From Karalla daura (Eukaryota > Chordata > Actinopteri > Chaetodontiformes > Leiognathidae): a stretch of DNA of 64,000 nt. A program made the position numbers and the translations under genes. The notes below the pieces were generated by a model that was given only the letters and a program-made list of their open reading frames with translations, was not told the DNA's origin and searched no databases. Numbering within the stretch: position 1 is the first letter of the stretch; every line of letters starts with the position of its first letter. Of this stretch, positions 40,155 through 49,900 are shown piece by piece. Location: NCBI GenBank assembly GCA_029224185.1, contig CM055196.1:22813509-22877508 (forward strand). The letters are read 5' to 3'.

Positions 40155-41479
40155 TTTGCAGGATCATAATCCACCTTCACTAAGCCATGAACTCAGTTTC
40201 CCTTGTAATTAAAGCTCACTGATAGTAAAACCATTACAGCTTCTTTACTTACTGAGTGTGAAGAGGAGGCAGCTTTAGAATGGGGAACATCCATCCGACC
40301 CACACTTAGTGAATATTCTCTAAAGACCTCATCCAGAGCAACACTCACAACACGTATAGTTCAGTATTACACGTTCCGTCCTCAAAGTTCAGACCGTGTT
40401 CATTCACCATTATTAAGAGAGAACGAATGGGGCCGAGGCCCATGCTGAGCAGAGCTCTTTGAGATCATAGTTCACATGCAGCTCTCTCTCCTACTCTCGA
40501 TTTAGTTGTGCTTTATTCCTTTAATGACGACTAATTGTGACCATAAGGTGTTACTAAATAATTTGTAATAACAGTTAAAGGGCTAGTCCATGACTAGTTG
40601 TTAGGAAGCAGATAGTTAATGCAGATAGCAGAAGGTAGTGCTCTCTTAAAAACTCAGAGTTTAGTTTGTGGAAACTTTTAACTGTTTGTTTCCTTTAAAC
40701 CTGCAGATTTTTGCTCTTTTTGCAGCTAAGATTGGCTGCACATTATTTGCACTTGAACCAGGAGACATAGAGACATAGATATGCTCAGATAGATATCACT
40801 GTTTACTAGAAACCTGTTTTTTTTCTCATGAAAATAGTGTGTCTGGTTACAGCTTCTTCTTTGGCACATCATTTCAATAGGCTTTAATACGTACACGTGA
40901 TACATGTGCTGTATTGTATGTGTTGCGTAATCCACAGCCTGTTCCTACAGAAATATTGTGATTAACAGAACAGGCTTGCGAGTCGTGGTCCAGGCTGAAG
41001 CAGTAAACCAAGTGGTCCTTTAAAGATATAACCTTTTGCTTTCTTTCTTCCCCACCCCTGAGGAAATGTAATGCGGATGTGGGGCTGGAGACGATTTAGA
41101 GCAGGAGTGTGTGCGTCTCGGGCTCTGTCTGTCTGTCTGTTAGTCTTTTGTTTTGCTGCCTGTGTCCACAGAGAGCCCGTGACTCAGAGCTGAAGTGTGG
41201 TTTTAAATGGTTTTAATAAATGGGCTCCTTTTGAGCGCCGCAGAGCTGCTCTCCCTCGATACACTTGCTCCGCTCCGCACTGGCAAGCTGCTCCTGACCT
41301 GATAAAAAAAAAAAAAAAAAGTGGCCCTGAAATCACCTGCTGAGCTGCGAGAGTTTCTTATTTATTTATTCATCCACTAGGTGAAGGTGCTGGAGCGTGC
41401 GCCTGTGGCAGCTGTGGCCTTTATGTGCCAGGAAATGAACCTTGGGGCTGCGGTCGGACGCCGAGCCGCACCTGTGCCG

Positions 41480-41600
41480 TGGCTCACCTCCGCCTCTAAT
41501 TAACGAGTGTACTTTGCAAAATTAAGATTGTAAAATAGCAATCATGTATGCAAATTAGGAGCTTAATTTGCTCCTGGCTGGGAGTTGGGAGGGGGTCGCA
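41480..41600. promoter_or_regulatory. Candidate conserved non-coding element in pot1 intron 1
   Basis: A dense run of homeodomain and POU words within 100 bp: TCTAATTAACGAG, ATGTATGCAAATTAGGAG (containing the octamer ATGCAAAT), and GCTTAATTTGC. There is no simple repeat and no open frame. This is the most enhancer-like block in the window by eye. Activity or conservation is not shown. Confidence 0.35.
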
Positions 41601-41769
41601 CTGTGCCGTTGTGCTGTTTGTGTGTTTGTGTTTGTCAGCTCGTTAACCGCGGTTAACGGGCTGGCTACACGCGTGTTAAAAACACGGAGCCAGAGATGAG
41701 GATGTCACGCTTTATGGTGGGTTCTCCAATCAGGTTTTACTGCTTCCTTCTTATTGACCTCTCCCCTAT

Positions 41770-42159
41770 TTGTCGCTCTATTCCCCCACAGAGGTGACAG
41801 AATGTAACTGGATGGTTATTACAGTGAACCTAACAAGATACCGGCTCTATGAGAGGCTCCGTAGCGCCACCCTCAGGCCTGGAGAGCAGCTGTATGGCAT
41901 GATGTTGGTGTACTGTGGTACAGACTGTTCTGAGAAGTTCAGGTGCCCTCTAGGACCAGCTGTGTATATGTCTACAGAGAGAGAAAGTCCTCCTGGTTCC
42001 ACTGGTTCCACAGCACTGTGTGACAGAGGGACATTAAATGTAAAACAGCGAGATTGTGTCTCAGGGCTGGATCAGGGGTGTCTAGGGATCCTCCTGGAGG
42101 AGGTGGACGAGGAGTTTGGGCTCCTTTTCCAGGTTTCCAGGACTCGTATAAACACTTGA
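41770..42159 (+). other. Unrecognised 129-codon frame behind an acceptor-like tract
   Basis: An ATG-initiated 129-codon frame whose early part follows a strong pyrimidine tract and CACAG (41,786-41,791). The product is not low complexity, but I recognise no domain, signal peptide or membrane segment. It could be an alternative 5' exon of pot1, a repeat-derived fragment, or chance. No clear donor and no poly(A) context were identified. Confidence 0.15.
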
Positions 42160-43233
42160 TGATGAGACTTAAGGGATGAAGCCAGGCGTAATCAGTATGG
42201 CTTTTCCCTGATAGAAATATGAGTCGTGTTTGAAAGAAAGTTGAGAACTTAACTTTTATTTTAACTCAGTCAGTTAGTATGTGCACTTCATTTGGAGAGG
42301 TTTGGAGTCAGTGTTGTGACAGGGAGCAGACTCTGGGTTGTAGAGCCTCTTCTCTGAGACAGCTGCCTGCTGCAGTCGAGCTGCTGGGGACAGGAGGTTG
42401 AACCCAGGCAGTAAAGTTGCAGCTGTACAGATAAACAATGCAGAGCTCCATTAACCTGGGCTGGGCTGCAGGTCCAGCTCCAGGTTGTTAATGTCACCAA
42501 ATATCAGGGCCCAACAACATTCAGTCCCATTGATTATAGTGGAAAATCGGACCATATTGGTCCCGTATGTTTCTATGTCTCTGTACTTTTGGAAGCAGAT
42601 TCAGGACACTTCTTGACTTCTTCTTGACTTCTAAACTAAATTTACCCATATGTATAGGTCTAGCCTGAGCTGTACTCACAAAAATCCCCAAGAGGTTGAA
42701 ATATGACTGAAGTTATGACATCATTCTGGAGGTAGCTTTCATGTCTTTCTCAGTGCAGCTCTGGTGCTAGTGGTGGTAGGTCTTGCTCAGTGGTCAGTCT
42801 CAGTGGTCAGCCTCACCACAGGGTGGGGAGGGTGGGGGGAGGCAGCAGGTCACTCAGAGTTCAGCCTCTATGACTGGGAAACGTCTTTCCCCCTGCTCCG
42901 AGCCCCTGGTCCAGAGCCATGTCCTCTGGCCTGCTCTCAGCCTCGAACATTGTGAATGGGATGAACTTCGTTTACCCTCTCAGTTAATGAGCGTCCCCTC
43001 CAGCAGCGGATGGGAGCCGGGGTTCAGACGCTCCGAGGAGCCGGACGGCCACTGTCAGCCTGTGGGAGCCTGGCTGTCCGGCCCACCGGAGGGAACAAGC
43101 AGCTGGTGGTCTCTGATGTTGTGTCTGCTGCTCCCTGAGAGCGACTGTCACTCCCAGCTGAACATGAGGCTGACACATAGAGCAGCTACTAGCAGGCTGC
43201 AGGTCCACCTGCTGCATAGCATCATCCTCCTGT

Positions 43234-43293
43234 ACAGGTACAGGTACAGGTACAGGTACAGGTACAGGTACAGGTACAGGTACAGGTACAGGT
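43234..43293. repeat. (ACAGGT)10 hexanucleotide array
   Basis: Ten perfect tandem ACAGGT units within pot1 intron 1. Each CAG|GTA junction matches a consensus 5' splice site core, so the array is a series of donor-like sites on the + strand. Confidence 0.97.
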
Positions 43294-43927
43294 GTGTTTC
43301 CTGGCAGCAGCCATCACAACAGTTACATTACTGCTGCAGGAGGATTCAATGGCATTGTAACAACCAGTGCTACTGGCTGAAATGGGTGAGATTGTTTAGA
43401 TGTATGCCCAAAGTAAATGAAGTAAAAAATCTTAAAGCGGGGTCTTCTAAATGTTATACCAAAGTATATATAAAGTAATAAAAACTGTTGCACTCCTTCC
43501 ACTTGATCCCCAGTTGAATGATCAACCTCCTAACTTAAAGCACCTGTAGTCACCTTTGACCTGGGACAGGTGTCATTCCAGTGCCCCCTGGTGGCTTGGA
43601 GGAAAACAACCAAAAACAAAACATATGAAGCTCTTACAGTACAGGCATCTTAAGAAGCTGAAAAATGAAGGCCCTAAAAAGTATTGGTTTTGGATTCTAG
43701 TGAAACTTAAAAGTTTGACTGCAAAAATTCTGATGTAGTGAATATAGGGTGATGAAAGCTTTATATTAAGAAATGTTACCTTTTGGTTGAACTAATTTTT
43801 CCCAGCTGATCTGAGGTCTGTTGAAAGAAAAACAAGGTCTTAAAGTTTATCTCTGGAAAAAGAAAATGTTTCATGAAAGCTGAGGATGAAGTCCCCCTGC
43901 ATTTGTCCACAACTCCAAGAAGTCTTA

Positions 43928-44010
43928 CACAACTAAAGATGTTGTTGATTATTTGTTGAGTTGATTATTAGTCGGTCAATCAGTCTGTTTTTGCAGCTCT
44001 AATCATCAGT
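43928..44010. mobile_element. CGATTA-type MITE fragment, copy 2
   Basis: The reverse complement begins TTAGAGCTGCAAAAACAGAC and continues with GATTGACCGACTAATAATC, matching the terminal part of the family seen at 39,874. Only one end is recognisable, so this is a truncated or heavily decayed copy. Confidence 0.5.
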
Positions 44011-44417
44011 GTGGTCTGAGGTGATTAATATTTGTGTCTAGAATGAGTCAAGGTGATGAAAGCATGTCCCTGAATGTTCTGTTTATTTTACTGATCAGCT
44101 TTTCCAGCTTTTCATTAGTCTGGTTCTCTTTTCACTCTGCATGGCCCAATTTCTGCAGTTTAATTAATCAGCGCCATGTTTTGAATTTCTTACTTTTTTT
44201 GAGGGGGGGGGGGGTTTCAGGTTCGTTTTCTGGTTGCTAGCTTCAGTGTGTGTTTTCTGAAGGTCGACAAACTTCTATTATCGCAACTTGAACTTAAATG
44301 TCAGCGCCAGGTGATCGTTTATAAAGTGAAAGATCAAAGTTTAGCTGCCTGTGCCTGTGACAGCATCTGCTGCTCTGAGGCGGCCAGGCAGGTGACCCTG
44401 CAGGTGAAGCTGAGTCG

Positions 44418-44419
<2 letters not shown>

Positions 44420-44454
<35 letters not shown>

Positions 44455-44466
44455 CGTGTGCGTGTG
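44420..44466. repeat. (TG)n microsatellite
   Basis: TG run of about 47 bp with GTGCGTGC interruptions at its 3' end. Confidence 0.95.
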
Positions 44467-45185
44467 GGGAGCGACCTGTAGCAGCTCGAGGTCGCACCAG
44501 AAACGCTCCGTAGTAGCTCTGCAGCTCACAACTCATGAATGAATCACTCATCGTGCTCTAATTCTGACCTGCGGTCCCCTCCCCTCTGGTCTGAACCAGG
44601 GAGAGGCGTGTTTGATTTTTATCTTTTTATTTGATTCTTTTTTTGCTGGCTGTGTTTTCTGCCCGACTGCGCCGCTGCCTGTACGGCCCAGTGAGCAGCT
44701 CGTCTGCCTCGCAGGCTGTTCCCGCTCCGCCGAGGTACCACCGAGGGACTCGCTGCAGTCAAATCTGCCAGAAATCAAACTAACGAGCTCTGACAGGAAG
44801 CAACGTGCTACCTGCTGGGAACAGGGCCAGCGCTTTTCTGGGTTCCTCTCCCAAACACCTCGCAGACTCCAGCCCCTCCTGCCGCGCCGTCGACATGGAT
44901 CTGGTGCTTCCTGTCAGACGTTTTATCCCGGTAATGAGTCCGCGGCCGAGGAGGGCGGCCGGAGTGGATTCAAGCCACAAGGCCGGAAAACCGCAGATCA
45001 GAGGCCGGATCAGTGTCTGTCAGCAGTCCTGGCTCCGGTCCTCTCAGTGCACTCTGAGCCTCAAACCACAGATCATGTCAGGTCATTTCAGTGCTATAAC
45101 AAACTGTCTGTCCCATCAAACGAGAATATAAGCTGAGCTGTGGATCAGTCAGAAGCACGTCCTCCTCTCCTCCTCTCGTCTCCAG

Positions 45186-45321
45186 GTCTCTATGTGACAT
45201 CATGCCTGTTTGTGTGCTGTCTGAGGGGGCGGGGCCAGCCGCCCAGGTACCAGCACACCTGACCAGGGTTCCCGTGGCACTCGTCAAGGTCAACTCAGAC
45301 TACTCCGACAAATTCGTCAAG
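45186..45321 (+). CDS. pot1: Protection of telomeres 1, first coding exon (start of N-terminal extension)
   Basis: This exon carries 16 nt of 5' UTR and codons 1-40. The acceptor is a long CT-rich tract ending CTCCAG at 45,185; the donor is AAG|GTTGGT at 45,322, phase 0. The start chosen is ATG 45,202, with A at -3, the first ATG that opens a long frame. A start-stop element (ATG TGA) lies at 45,192-45,197. The protein begins MPVCVLSEGAGPAAQ, a low-complexity lead, then VPVALVKVNSDYSDKFVK, which reads into the first strands of an OB-like domain. Human POT1 has no counterpart to this exon. Assignment to pot1 rests on continuous phase and frame with exons 6-9, which are unmistakable. Confidence 0.75.
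45192..45197 (+). promoter_or_regulatory. pot1: Start-stop upstream ORF (ATGTGA) in the pot1 leader
   Basis: A minimal uORF consisting only of ATG followed by TGA, ending 4 nt before the main ATG at 45,202. Start-stop elements stall initiating ribosomes in other eukaryotic leaders and would lower translation here if the exon boundary at 45,186 is right. Confidence 0.5.
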
Positions 45322-45899
45322 GTTGGTTTCACTTTCATGCTCGCTGACCGACATCGATTTTCCACGTTACTTCCACTTAATCTGATCAAAATGTAAGTAG
45401 CAAGAAAGGACGTGTATAGAAAAGCCAATTACATAAATGAAAGAAGCTTCATCACTGTAGCAGTCGTTTAAGTCACTCTATGGGAAGATGTTTTGTGTAG
45501 CATGTGCTCCATTGTTTCTGTCGGATCCTAGAACTTGGAGTGTTTTCTTGCTCTGACTTCTTTAGCTTTTCCTTTTCTTCCCTTTGTCAATTATCTGTCG
45601 CCAGCCACCATCTGCTCACAAACAACACATTCATGTCATGTTTCTTTATGTGAGGTTATTCTCACACGCTTGATTAGAGCTCTGCAGGAATACAGTGTAT
45701 TTACTGAAGCCAGAGGAGCAGAATAATCTGCCTCCTGTCTCGCGGCTCATTCCCCACAGGCGCTCATCAACGCCGCTCAGTTTTCTTAACCGTCTTTGAT
45801 CAGTTGACAGGCCCTCGGTGAAATTCTCGCAGAGCTTCAGTCGGAGCTAAATACTTTCCCACTTTGTCTCAAAGTTCACCGTTCCAATATGTTTTCCAG

Positions 45900-45972
45900 G
45901 GGAAAGTGGTTTGTAAAGGTCGGCTGGTGTCGGCACCGGACGACAACTCCATCCTGAAGGCTGTCGTCCAAG
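45900..45972 (+). CDS. pot1: Protection of telomeres 1, coding exon 2 (N-terminal extension)
   Basis: 73 bp, phase 0 in and phase 1 out, codons 41-64 plus one base. The peptide GKVVCKGRLVSAPDDNSILK followed by AVVQ alternates hydrophobic residues as expected for OB-fold strands 1 and 2. The acceptor is GTTTTCCAG and the donor CAAG|GTAGAG at 45,973. A 137-bp TG repeat begins 16 bp inside the next intron. Confidence 0.75.
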
Positions 45973-45984
45973 GTAGAGCTCTAC

Positions 45985-46126
<142 letters not shown>

Positions 46127-47608
46127 CTACTGCAAATAGTTGCCTGCCATGTTCTGGGTGCTGTAAATTAGTTTTCAGAGCGCTCTCCCCCAGATGTAAG
46201 AGTCGGCTCAGTGCTGTTGTACTTTAAAGGAACCCATTCAGCAGCCTGTCACTCATCCTGGAGGAAAGAGAAAGAGAGAAACCATCTCGCTGAATGCTTC
46301 AGAAAAGTTTTAATTTGTAATCAGGGTGGGAAAGAAAATCTAGCCTTCGCAGACATTTCTGTTGCCAGGCGAGTCTGACGAGTTAAAGATAAGTTAATTG
46401 AGTCGATCTTTATCGTTGCGGTCCCTCATAGTCATAACTCATTGTTAATGAACAGTGTGGCTTATCGTATTAGTGACGTGCAGAAGAAATGAAACCTCGA
46501 TTGAACTAACAAACTGATCACAGTTCAAGCTCCTGAGCTTGATATGGAGTCAAGGAAAAAGTTTGTTGACCAGGTCTATTTGTTCATTTTTCATCTCACC
46601 ATGAAGGGAAATGTTTTTCGGATATTACCTCCCTTTGTCTTATCTTTGTATGTTATCGAAGGTAAGGCTGCAAACTTCTGAGGTTGAACGAGATGGGAAA
46701 GCGGCTCTAAAACCAGAAGTGTTCTGTAGAAACCTGCTCCGTCTCTGTGAAGCACTGAGGACCTGGTGTTGCGCAACACGTCAGTGTTTGTGTGACAACC
46801 TGTCCAGACCGAGCACGCGTCCAGCTGTTCAGCTGGTCTGCATTTAGAGGCACGCCGTCTGCTTTCTTATCATCAAGCAGCTTCTTGTAAAATAAATAAA
46901 GGGGAGTGGAGGCTCTGATTGTGGTGGAGACGTGCTTTCTTCTGAGCATTCACACTCTGACACCCCGGCATGCGTCTCGAGCGGTGAGATCAGCAGGTCT
47001 ACCTCGGCTGCATTGTTGTCTTATAGACGCTGCCAGTTTCTCTACGCGTCTCCTATTGTTTGTTTTCCTCTTTTGTGCCGCTCTTTGAGACTGACAATCC
47101 CCGTCATGTTATGCATTCGTGTTTATCCCAACGCTCTTCATTGGAAATGTGAAGAGGGTTCACGTAAAATAATGACTCGATCTGGAATAATCTCTCAAAG
47201 TTTGGTCTCCCTAAAGCGTGGACGTTCGCATGATCTGCTTCCAATAAACCAGACTGTGGGCGCTGGTCTCTGTATGGCTGTAATGCAGCCACCAGACAAT
47301 GCCTGTAAATGACGGCACCTTTTAGAGAACGTCCAGCTCCACATAAAACATGCACGTGGTCTATTTATGACACAAGCCGTGTCAAACCTGCACAAAGCCT
47401 GGCTGGGAGTCAGACACATGATGTATTACAATGGTTCCTGTCCAAGGCCCTTTCTGTTTGCACATTCCCTCTGTTTGCTTGGGGTCATGTTAGGTGTGTG
47501 TTGGGTTTATTCTGCTGGCAGGGCTCATTCCTCAGATACCACCCCGGTAGCTGCATACAGATCCTAATACTTCAGATGGCTTCATTGCAGCTGCAGACTT
47601 GAGGGGAT

Positions 47609-47737
47609 TTAAAACGGATGGAGGATGACTCCCATATTGAACGAGTGAGAGCCGAGGACTGAGCCTTGGGGAACTCCACGCATTATTGTAGATGAATCAT
47701 TTGATGCACTTTGACCTGTAATTGTGACATAATGCAA
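47609..47737 (-). pseudogene. LINE reverse-transcriptase fossil
   Basis: The minus strand encodes HYVTITGQSASNDSSTIMRG and then VPQGSVLGSHSFN. The GVPQGSVLG motif at 47,651-47,677 is a hallmark of non-LTR retrotransposon reverse transcriptases, and a preceding (V/I)xINGxxS-like segment is also typical. Only about 40 residues are recognisable; the catalytic FADD box and flanking blocks are absent. The fragment lies antisense to pot1 in intron 2 and is dead on arrival or decayed. Confidence 0.75.
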
Positions 47738-47774
47738 AGAGTGTTTGTCCTGAACAGCGGCACCGCCTGAGTAA

Positions 47775-48174
47775 TAGAGCCACAACAACTGATCCATTCA
47801 TTGACAGTTAATCGACAGCTTAGATAATGGACTACTTGGTAACCGATAGATCATTATCATTCCTACATGCAAACTATTCTGGATGTGGTCCTCATCATAT
47901 TTCATGCCACTCTCACGCCTTCTCTTTGTTCAGATTCAGTTTTGAGTACAATTTTAAGATATTAAATAAAAATTTAGCTACTTAAACATGAATATTTCCC
48001 AGTTTCTTGACTCTACAATTGAAGATTGAATGGTGTTGAGGTGGGGACAAATAACATAGACGTTATTTTGACCTTTTGAGAAGCAGTTTTTGTCTTTTAT
48101 TAACAACTAATCCAATAATCGAGGAACTAATTGGCTGATTAATCGACTCTAAAAACAAGTGTTTGTTGCCCTGC
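47775..48174. mobile_element. CGATTA-type MITE, copy 3
   Basis: The left end is TAGAGCCACAACAACTGATC with GACAGTTAATCGACAGC; the right end is GATTAATCGACTCTAAAAAC..TTTGTTGCCCTGCAG, whose reverse complement (CTGCAGGGCAACAAACAC) mirrors the left end. It is the same family as the copy at 39,874 but about 400 bp and diverged. It ends about 135 bp upstream of pot1 exon 3. The target duplication is not clear. Confidence 0.7.
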
Positions 48175-48309
48175 AGCGGACTGTGAGGCACAACCTGGAT
48201 TTCATCATCTCAGTTTTGTTTGTCAAGTCGATCCTGTGTCCCAGCAGCTGTTTGATTGTGGGAAGTCTTTCCCTCTCTTTTGACTGGATCTTCTTTGTGC
48301 GTTTCACAG

Positions 48310-48398
48310 AAGAGGATTCCCAGCCTAACGGGTTGTCCATTAACATTGTCCTGATGGGAACACTGGCCCATGACTTCAACAGAGCTGTCAAAGAAGGG
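48310..48398 (+). CDS. pot1: Protection of telomeres 1, coding exon 3 (N-terminal extension)
   Basis: 89 bp, phase 1 in and phase 0 out, codons 65-94, with the G|AA split codon giving E. The peptide EEDSQPNGLSINIVLMGTLA then HDFNRAVKEG fits a strand (LSINIVLMG) followed by a helix and the turn before the next strand, the pattern between OB strands 3 and 4. Acceptor TTTCACAG and donor GGG|GTAGGT are canonical. It contains the only in-frame Met between the start codon and exon 8. Confidence 0.75.
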
Positions 48399-48864
48399 GT
48401 AGGTTCACTCGGTCATAAATATCCACGGTGTAATGTAAAAGCTGCTAAAAGTCTTCACTTTCAATCTATGAATAGTCTCATAGATTATATTTAACATGTG
48501 CAGATGTGCTGTTGTGTGGAGTGTGGATGGAGGTGGTGATGTTTGTCCTCATGGTGCCGGGATGCTGAATCTAATTAACAGCTTGAGTTATTTTCTGTTC
48601 CATTTTCTCTCCTATGTCCCACCTGAGTGTCACCTAAACCCCAGCAGGGTGTTTGTTTGCTGGTAGAAATCACAAACACCATTAGGATGCCTGACAGGGA
48701 AGCCCAAATGATCTCCACCTAAGTTGTTTGTTCACTTAAAATGTATTTTCATGTTTTTTTTTTCAGCCTGCAGCATGAATCAGACTAAATCCTGTTCTTT
48801 ATATCCATTTATTACAGCATCCTACCAGTTTTTTACCCAGTGGTGTAGCTGTGGTCGATCCTAG

Positions 48865-48995
48865 GGCACACACACCATTAACTCTCGCTCCTAGGGGCAA
48901 TTTACAGTCTCCTGTTGACCTTAATGCATCTTTTTGGGCTTTGGGAGTAAACCGGAGTACCCAGTGAAAACCCAAACACACATTTACTCTGAAAT
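48865..48995 (+). mobile_element. Decayed interspersed repeat common in fish genomes
   Basis: CTCCTAGGGGCAATTTACAG, then GGGCTTTGGGAGTAAACC and GGAGTACCCAGTGAAAACCC, match a repeat I know from many teleosts (CTAGGGACAATTTAGA..GGACTGTGGGAGGAAACCGGAGTACCCGGAGAAAACCCACGC). The class is not certain from memory; a SINE or LINE tail is likely. Confidence 0.6.
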
Positions 48996-49465
48996 GTCCA
49001 CGTGGATCTGACCAGGACGTATTATTTCTACTACCGGTTTTGTTTTGTCTTCTGGCTGGCAAACATTTGTTTTTTTCTATATCTTTTTGCTCAAAATCTT
49101 GCAAAATATTTCTCACGGCTCGAGTGTCCACTAGACTTGGAGTTTCAATCTGAGACAGAACGCTATGACAAAGCTTTGGCACAATAATACTAGTTTTGAC
49201 AAAATACAGTGCAAAAGTATGGAAAACTGTATTACATACTGTAAAAAGACTGTAGAATATGAAATTCCTCCTTAATAGAAACAAGCGTCATTTTTGCGAC
49301 AGAGCACACATTTTCATACTTTTTCCACCTGCACAAGCTGTCTTATTCTAATTCCTCACACCTCAAGTGTGAACGAGAATTCCCATTTGAGTTATGGTTT
49401 TCCCACATTGTCTCAGCTGCCCCCCCCTCCCCCCTCCTCCCACTGTTGAGCTCATTCTAGCTTCC

Positions 49466-49493
<28 letters not shown>
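49466..49493. repeat. (CA)n microsatellite
   Basis: CA run of about 28 bp in pot1 intron 3. Confidence 0.95.
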
Positions 49494-49497
<4 letters not shown>

Positions 49498-49699
49498 TTA
49501 GGAGCTCTACTTATTCCTCCAACCCATCAGTGCGCTTGGAATAACGTGATCCATCGCATTTATTATACGCCGCGTGACACGTTTATTTGAATAGGCAATA
49601 AAGAGGAGGAGAGGAAGTGTCCTTGTGAGACGGATGAGTTTGGAGAAGTTACTCCCCCGAGGCGGGGCCCTCTCACTCTCCGAGGGATGAGTGAAGAAG

Positions 49700-49900
49700 A
49701 GTTTAAAAGCCTATTTTTCCTCATGAATATTCAAGCCATGCTAATGAGCTGGCGTTGTACTATTTTCATTAAAAACACGGCTGGGGGATTTTGAAGGTGT
49801 GTCTGTGGAAAGGCATTAATCTGGATCATCAGATCTGTGATTTCAGACCAGGTAATGAGTGATACGTGGGACGTGCGGATGAGTGTGACTGGATCTGTGC
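49700..49900. promoter_or_regulatory. Candidate conserved non-coding element in pot1 intron 3
   Basis: CATGAATATTCAAGCCATGC, TAATGAGCTGG, GGCATTAATCTGGATCATC and CAGGTAATGAGTG cluster within 200 bp. POU- and homeodomain-like words without simple repeats or coding potential suggest an enhancer, possibly acting on a neighbour such as grm8. The call rests on texture only. Confidence 0.28.

Larger units (their letters stand above)
34514..45185 (+). other. pot1: pot1 intron 1 (inferred)
   Basis: About 10.7 kb from the donor at 34,514 to the acceptor at 45,185, with no recognisable coding exon. Contents include a perfect CRE palindrome (35,031), a CGATTA-type MITE (39,874) and a fragment of the same family (43,930), a homeodomain/octamer-rich block (41,480-41,600), an acceptor-preceded 129-codon frame of unknown meaning (41,770-42,159), a (ACAGGT)10 hexamer array (43,234), and a TG microsatellite (44,420). 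Intron status depends on exon 1 being correct. Confidence 0.45.

Noticed and set aside
42783..43478. 231-codon plus-strand frame
   Set aside because: Includes the ACAGGT array (read as Tyr-Arg repeat) and surrounding GC-rich sequence; no family features and no credible splice context.
44612..45136. 174-codon plus-strand frame just upstream of the first pot1 coding exon
   Set aside because: Not in continuity with pot1, since the acceptor at 45,185 follows its stop; GC-rich chance frame with no domain.
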